A stretch of DNA of 64,000 bases from Thysanoteuthis rhombus (taxonomy: Eukaryota > Mollusca > Cephalopoda > Oegopsida > Thysanoteuthidae). The stretch is from contig OY735206.1 in the NCBI GenBank assembly GCA_963457665.1, positions 30,125,551-30,189,550 of the forward strand, written 5' to 3'. Shown one piece after another: positions 58,776 to 64,000 of the stretch. Under the pieces are notes generated by a model. It did not search any database. It saw only the letters and a list, made by a program, of their open reading frames with translations, and was not told the DNA's origin. Both the position numbers and the translations under genes were made by a program. Each line of letters opens with the position of its first letter. Positions within the stretch are counted from its first letter, which is position 1.

Positions 58776-59002
58776 CAAGGTGTCCAAAAAAGTCTGATTC
58801 CATCAGAGAAAAAAGTGCATCTAAAAGTTTTATTACATTACCTTCCACAGCCTTGGACTTCACGACACTTGTGTGTACACTGAAAATAAGAACGGTAAAC
58901 ATTGCTCTTTAATGTAGCATAACTGATGTTGTTACATGTAGAGATGGTTTCTTTCTTCGGGGAAAATTGCCGGTGGAAACAGACTTTTTGCGACACCCTC
59001 TG
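58776..59002. mobile_element. mariner-type MITE with TA duplication
   Basis: 227 bp. Left terminus CAAGGTGTCCAAAAAAGTCT; reverse complement of the right terminus CAGAGGGTGTCGCAAAAAGT; both continue CTGWTTCCA. Flanked by TA at 58774-58775 and 59003-59004. The termini resemble that of the 33918-34290 transposase relic (CATGGTGTCTCAAAAGT). No coding capacity. Confidence 0.75.
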
Positions 59003-59208
59003 TACATTGGAAATAAAAATAGATATAATAATACTAGCTGTTGCAAACCCCTCTACAACTTCTATTCCGACTGAAGATGATTACTGTAACTTTTGTATTG
59101 TACATATACCAAATGAAAATTATATTTTTTGTATGTAAATGTATTTATTTATTAGAATGAAATAAGCCCGAGCGTATCTGCATGATAAATTTTCGTCAAT
59201 ATCTAAGA

Positions 59209-59283
59209 CTTGTTGATTTAGTTCAATCGGTTAGGCAGATTCGTGGTAATCAGTTAATTATGAGTTCAAATCGCGGTTGGGGA
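59209..59283 (+). pseudogene. tRNA-like sequence
   Basis: TTTAGTTCAATCGGTTAGGC (A-box/D-arm) and GAGTTCAAATCGC (B-box/T-loop) 38 bp apart. T-arm and acceptor pairing are poor, and no anticodon can be assigned. Pseudogene or SINE head. Confidence 0.5.
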
Positions 59284-60536
59284 ATATGGAATTTACATAT
59301 TACTTACACCCCTCTTTTTGATGGGAGTTGTTCTTGTTGTTACGATAGGAAATCAAAATCAACTCGAGACTTCGTACTGGAGTGTAAGAAAAAAAACAAA
59401 AACGCACGAACCTCTTTGAAATGAGATCATACGAAATATTTCTAATAAAAAAATCATGGCTTAGAAAACATGTTCTTGAATTGTAAAATCAACAATGGCA
59501 GTCATTCAAAACTACAGACATGTTTGTTTATATATTCTCGTCAGATTGTTGTAGGAGATGATACCTTTTCCTGAGCTGATTTAAAAGTAAATACAATTTG
59601 CTTGCCATATTTTTTCAATTTGCCTGCCATATTCTTAATCCATCTGTTAGAACAGCACATTCGTTTAAACAACACATTCGTTATAAACGGAACACTGAAG
59701 GTGCCGTAATAATGGTAATCTACTGTACAACAAACTGCAGTGCTTAGTTTGCAGTTCTAGTAAGAATCTTATTATTAGCCAACCATTTTCTCCCCATATA
59801 TTTTTACAGTTGCAATTCTCACTAGCGTTGCTGCTGTGATTAATCAAGCGAATTTTCCCGCTCTTGCACCTGGTTATTATTAACTCTAACGTATTAACTC
59901 CAGATGGGTACTGCAGAAGTGACGGAGATAATTGCGTACTTACCACCGTCGTCAGTGGTCGGTCTTTGAAAAGCTAGGATTTCGAATGCTGAATCTTGAC
60001 ACACGAAAAACCCTCCTAACTGGGATGATTGGTGCAATACAATCTTCTTCTTTTTCTTTGGCCCGGCGACGAGATAAGCTAGGCTCTGGAAATATTGTTA
60101 CAAGATGAAGAGTCAGATAGAATGATAATGCCAGAGACTGTCATCCCGTCGTGGCTTACAGACAGTAGAAAGATAAGAGAACCCTACGCTGTGCGTACGT
60201 AGAACTTTTCAACGAGCGCACTGATATTACAATTAGATCCTAGGCAGAGGGTCAAGGAGTGACACTTTGATCTTCGTTAGGGCGCGAAGCTATTTTGATC
60301 TAAGGAAGAGCACACATATATTCTGATCCTTGGTGGAAGTCTCGATCCATACGTGAACAATCCCCTCGTTGTATGAGCATTGTGCTAGTATCAATATAAA
60401 CACCAACTGGAAAAGCTTGAGTAGAGTTGAGAAAGAGAGATATTACTAAATTTATCCGGCAAAATCACCTATCTTCTACCGTTTGATCATTGTATTTCTA
60501 AGCGGATGGAATCGAAATGTGAACGTAAACTTATGT
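59284..60536. other. unassigned sequence
   Basis: No gene. Weak SINE V resemblance at 60055-60085 (GAGATAAGCTAGGCTCTGGA). Confidence 0.4.
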
Positions 60537-60540
60537 TTAA

Positions 60541-60765
60541 CCCACAACCTACAGCAAGTTGAAGAGTACTGATTGCAAGATAAAAGCTCTTGTCCAATGC
60601 AAGATTATCCACTGCAAGTTATCTATTATGATTAATCCATTGCAGGATAAAAGCCCTGACTCGCAGATACAACTGAGTTACAGTCAATAACAAAAAAGAG
60701 GAAATTTTATTGAGTTAGCCATAGAACCGTAATGACAGAAATTCACATCATTAGCAGTTGATGGG
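60541..60765 (+). mobile_element. TTAA-type MITE, best copy
   Basis: 225 bp between TTAA at 60537-60540 and TTAA at 60766-60769. Left end CCCACAACCTACAGC, right end complement CCCATCAACTGC: imperfect inverted termini starting CCC. Interior: GATTGCAAGATAAAAGCTC, CACTGCAAGTTATC, TTGCAGGATAAAAGCCC, GCAGATACAACTGAG, TTTTATTGAGTTAGCCATAG, AATGACAGAAATTC. TTAA plus CCC termini are typical of piggyBac-type elements. Confidence 0.8.
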
Positions 60766-60769
60766 TTAA

Positions 60770-61504
60770 AAACATGTTGCACAATGACGTTTGCGTAGAA
60801 TATTCTTGATTTGGTAATCAACATTTTAGATACCTAGCCTTTATTCATCATTTGTTTCATTCTGTCTTCCATTATAGTTCATATCATTCTTGTTCCATTT
60901 CCATTCGCCATTTTCTTTACTTGCTCTCTACGGGCTCATCTACGGCAGTAAACGGTTATGACAGTGATTTATAATGATATAGATCAGGGCTAAGTAAACT
61001 ACGGCCCGAGGGCCATATCCGACCCACAACCTCATTCCATCCAGCCTGCCAACTTCATTGAATATGTGATGTTCCATACAAAAAAAATCCTACGTTTCCT
61101 TCCAGAGAGTAGAGAGTTCAGGCATCAACTTCCTGCCACCCATCGCGCCTTGCACTGTTTTAGGGACACCCGCACCCTAACCGTGATTCTCTCTTGTGTC
61201 GAATTACTGTACCTTTTTTTTCGCAGCAATAAATATTAATATCTCAGTAGAGCAAGTAAATGTACATAGATTTCAATACGTCCCAGATCTTTAGTATTCA
61301 GCCCAAATCTGTGGAAATGTGCATTTGTGCGTGTGTGTATATGAGTATATATAGACGCTTATCTGGTATATGTGTATGCATAAATGTATGTGATGATGAG
61401 AGGGCGGTTGTGGGTTAGAGAATCGAGGGCATATTGATGTAAGTAGGAATTTATCAGCAAAAAGAGAAACGTCATTTTCTAAATGATTATATAATTATGT
61501 GTAG
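60770..61504. other. unassigned sequence
   Basis: Nothing recognised; short TG/TA runs near 61330-61360. Confidence 0.45.
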
Positions 61505-61855
61505 CAACGTGCACGGAAGGGAATCACGCTCAACATCACATGTATAGATCACAAGACAGTATAGTACATTAAAGAGAAACAGAGATAGATTCAGAGATAC
61601 AGAAACCATTGAAAACTCAAATAGCAATGGGCTGGTTATGTTGCAAGAGTGTCAGACAATCGTTGGACATCACGACTCCCAACGTAAATCCTCAGAGATC
61701 ATATGCAAAAATGTGGTCGGCAAGATGGCGTAACGAAGTAGATAAGTTCTGAAAGTATTGGCTCTGCGACGTCCATGATAGAGAAGTATAGCAGATCTCA
61801 GGGGAAGGTCTATGTTCGATGACAGACGCTAAAATGCTGATTAAGAAGAAGACAT
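61505..61855 (+). mobile_element. RTE-like LINE 3' end
   Basis: ACATGTATAGATCACAAGAC, ATTGAAAACTCAAATAGCAA, GGGCTGGTTATGTTGCAAGA, GTCAGACAATCGTTGGACAT, GATAAGTTCTGAAAGTATTG, CGACGTCCATGATAGAGAAG. Tail GCTGATTAAGAAGAAGAC, with the trinucleotide run decayed. Confidence 0.75.
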
Positions 61856-62284
61856 ACGATTCGATTAAAAACTGAAATGCCAAAAATATTTGAGCCAGCA
61901 TTACAATGGATATTTTCTCCCCGCTCCCAGTTTGTAGAAATTGACTTAATAGGTAAAGAGGTGGTGTAGCTGTAGCAGTGTAGCTTTTTGACTGTGGAAT
62001 GGTTATGGCACCAGAAAGATGGGACACACTATCCCCGTATTAGCAAGTGCTGTCGGTGTTCTTCTTGCAAGGGTAGACGAGGATCATGTAAATTCTGAAC
62101 AAACATCTGCAAGCCCCTTCAGGTGATGTAAGAATTGGATCGCTGGTGACTAACAAAGATGGTGGCCCCCAAATGAATGAGAGCATTGCATCAAATCACA
62201 TCCAAATCTACGCTTGTGCCTTTCAACCTATCAGTCAATGGCGTACACTGCATTCAATGTTTTGTTGGTGTTTTTTTAGTCGTA
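61856..62284. other. unassigned sequence
   Basis: The minus frame 61692-62027 overlaps the LINE and is not taken as a gene. Confidence 0.45.
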
Positions 62285-62670
62285 GAACAATAAGGGTTCC
62301 ATACTTGACCCGACTATGTCGGTAACTACGCATCACCTGGGATAGAGAATACTGCCATTAGACCGAGGAAGACTGGCCTTGCGTCATCTGGCCAGTCAGC
62401 TCTTTTGGGCAAACTATCAGGTTGATGTGTGGAGGAGACTACATGAGGCCATCGGTCCATCCTGTGTGCAGGGTGTTGTGCAAGCTGGTGATGGATCTAT
62501 AATGGTATGGGATGTGTTGAGTTGGAGTTTGCAAAGACCATTATTGGAACTAGAATCTTTCTTGACAGGAGAAACATACACAGATCTAATTGCGGACCGT
62601 TTGCACCTCTTTATGCTCACCACGTTTCCCTGTATTGATGGTTTGTTCCAAGAATACATATATATTTGTA
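62285..62670 (+). pseudogene. Tc1-type transposase relic
   Basis: Frame 1 from about 62288 reads RVPYLTRLCR, stop, LRITWDREYCH, stop, TEEDW. After a shift, the frame starting at 62379 reads FWANYQVDVWRRLHEAIGPS, CVQGVVQAGDGSIMVWDVLS and LESFLTGETYTDLIADRLHL, ending FPCIDGLFQEY. This is the order seen in Tc1 family transposases (VWR.PHE, QGGG.VMVWG, L.G..Y...L...L, then DG..QQDNAPCH). It stops just where the second catalytic Asp (QQDN) should be (QEY). The 3' third, including the third acidic residue, is absent. Confidence 0.7.
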
Positions 62671-63167
62671 AGGAAAGAAAGAAAGTGAGAGAGAGACTGA
62701 AAGATGGTATTATTTTGATTCTTTCACAAATCGCTGGAAGTTCTTTCTGGCTAGTAAGCGAGAAGGCCAAACTTTAAAGAAGTGAAACTGTAATGAATAT
62801 ACGTATATTATTCTTCTAACATCAACACTCAATATTAGAAAAGTACGACAAAGGTTCTCTGAGCAAGATTATACACACGCACGCGTGCGTGGAACGATAG
62901 GTCCGTAGCCTGACACACAGTTAATAATTGAATTCTGATCCGATATTTTCATTGTCATGCTCAAATTATTTAATTAATATCCGCCACTAAATTATGCGCA
63001 CACGGAGGGATATTGTGTTGAAAAATGAATATTGGTATGGTAAAATAAATGACTTTTTTTCTATCATTATGCAACGGACTTTGTGCAACACTTCTTGAAA
63101 TGACCTCCGGTTATTACACAGAGAATGAGTAACTTGGCCTAGACAGCGTCGATAGAAAAAAACAATG
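62671..63167. other. unassigned sequence
   Basis: Nothing recognised. Confidence 0.45.
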
Positions 63168-63252
63168 GTGCTGCCAAAGGAATCGAACCTGCGATCAATA
63201 AGGAAGCTGCTTCAACGTAGCGTCACTCATTCCATTGAGCTAAACAGTCTGA
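63168..63252 (-). pseudogene. tRNA-like sequence (SINE head or tRNA pseudogene)
   Basis: Minus strand: GTTTAGCTCAATGGAATGAG holds a perfect A-box (TAGCTCAATGG), and CGCAGGTTCGATTCC a perfect B-box. The acceptor strands GACTGTT and GGCAGCA pair at about five positions, two of them wobble. The T-stem 3' side is broken, and the arm between the boxes is longer than in most tRNAs. Confidence 0.6.
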
Positions 63253-63535
63253 CAGAAAGGCGAAGGTCCAAATAACTGCTTTATCTCCACTCTTCTCATC
63301 TTGTTCATCCACTATCCATGTCTGCACTGTTGTTTCTCACTGCAGTTAATTATACTATTGAGAAATGGATATATAATCCGACAATATTTATGAATGCATT
63401 TTATCATTTGATTAGATCCATTTTTTGGTAATGTCGTTGTCTACGTTGAGAAACAACATTGCAAACATGGACAGTCTCCGTGTAATAATGGGAGGTCATT
63501 TCAAATACAGTTTCAAATAATATACGCATTCATAA

Positions 63536-63538
<3 letters not shown>
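63253..63538. other. unassigned sequence
   Basis: Contains GTCATTTCAAATACAG near 63496, nothing else of note. Confidence 0.4.

Positions 63539-63592
<54 letters not shown>
63539..63592. repeat. (TA)n microsatellite
   Basis: Pure TA. Confidence 0.95.
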
Positions 63593-63595
<3 letters not shown>

Positions 63596-64000
63596 TCTAG
63601 AAAGCATTTCAGCTTGAAACACTTAATATTAACAAACTATAAAAAATGGTTTTTGTGTCATTTCAGTCACTTATTTCCCAATATCTGTTAATGTAATTTT
63701 CTTCGTTATTTTTTTCTGTTTTATTAATTCTTTATTGTTGTGATTCTATATGCAAATTTTCTCTCGTTGGGATCATCAGTTGTTAATCATTTAACCGTTC
63801 CGGGGATCTTAAAAACAAAACAGTTATATTGAATTGCGCCCCAGCAGCGTTGACCAAACGCCACCTCCCTTTCAGCTATAATTTTTATGTATAGCTTATG
63901 ATATACACGTAGTTTGTTATTTTATATAGGGTATTATCATAGTGTATTGCATATAAATGTTATATAACACTACACCTCATTTATTTTTTTGGAAGAAGGC
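63593..64000. other. unassigned AT-rich sequence
   Basis: No gene or repeat recognised to the window edge. Confidence 0.45.

Noticed and set aside
63168..63252. Functional tRNA gene
   Set aside because: Good A- and B-boxes but broken T-stem and acceptor; a covariance-model score would decide, a high score would reopen it.

Overview
This 64 kb window is nuclear DNA of a multicellular animal, most likely an invertebrate. A mollusc, perhaps a cephalopod, is my best guess, but it is an inference. The reasons are AT-rich non-coding sequence, very many long (TA)n, (CT)n, (CA)n and (TTTC)n arrays, relics of mariner/Tc1 transposases and of an RTE-like non-LTR retrotransposon, tRNA-derived SINEs, and 5S rRNA-derived sequences resembling animal 5S. 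Nothing bacterial or viral was seen. I found no convincing host protein-coding exon. Open frames are mostly under 100 codons; the longer ones run through microsatellites or repeats, or match no family I recognise. The window reads as an intergenic region or a large intron.

Layout. 0-6 kb: mariner relic A, a retroposon flanked by (TA)n on both sides, a member of a ~350-440 bp dispersed family (family T), two RTE-like LINE 3' ends, a 5S-derived sequence, and at 5.8-6.06 kb a long palindrome joining two LINE 3' ends tail to tail. 6-14 kb: mostly unassigned AT-rich sequence with two degenerate tandem or clustered repeats. 14.8-19.2 kb: decayed mariner-type transposase, the best copy of the (TA)n-flanked retroposon, two inverted family T copies. 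19-30 kb: microsatellites, a tRNA-like plus 5S-like compound unit, TTAA-flanked MITEs and a nearly full-length dead mariner gene (28.1-29.0 kb). 31-32.1 kb: ~22-copy 49-bp minisatellite. 32-38 kb: another 5S-like sequence, mariner and IS630-type relics, a pyrimidine-rich minisatellite, a hAT-like MITE with target duplication, and a composite tandem array. 38-49 kb: 28-bp minisatellite, SINE pairs, LINE 3' ends, two more family T copies. 49-64 kb: LINE and SINE fragments including an inverted SINE pair, a reverse-strand 5S-like sequence, a mariner fragment beside a mariner-type MITE, the best TTAA-bounded MITE, and a Tc1 relic.

How the parts relate. There is no operon or pathway here. The elements form a few dispersed families that recur in both orientations: seven family T copies, six TTAA-type MITEs, at least seven LINE 3' ends of one family, four 5S-like sequences, about eight tRNA-like sequences and at least ten pieces of one SINE. 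All transposase relics carry stops, frameshifts or lost catalytic residues, so none looks autonomous. Clade names rest on motifs read by eye, not on searches.
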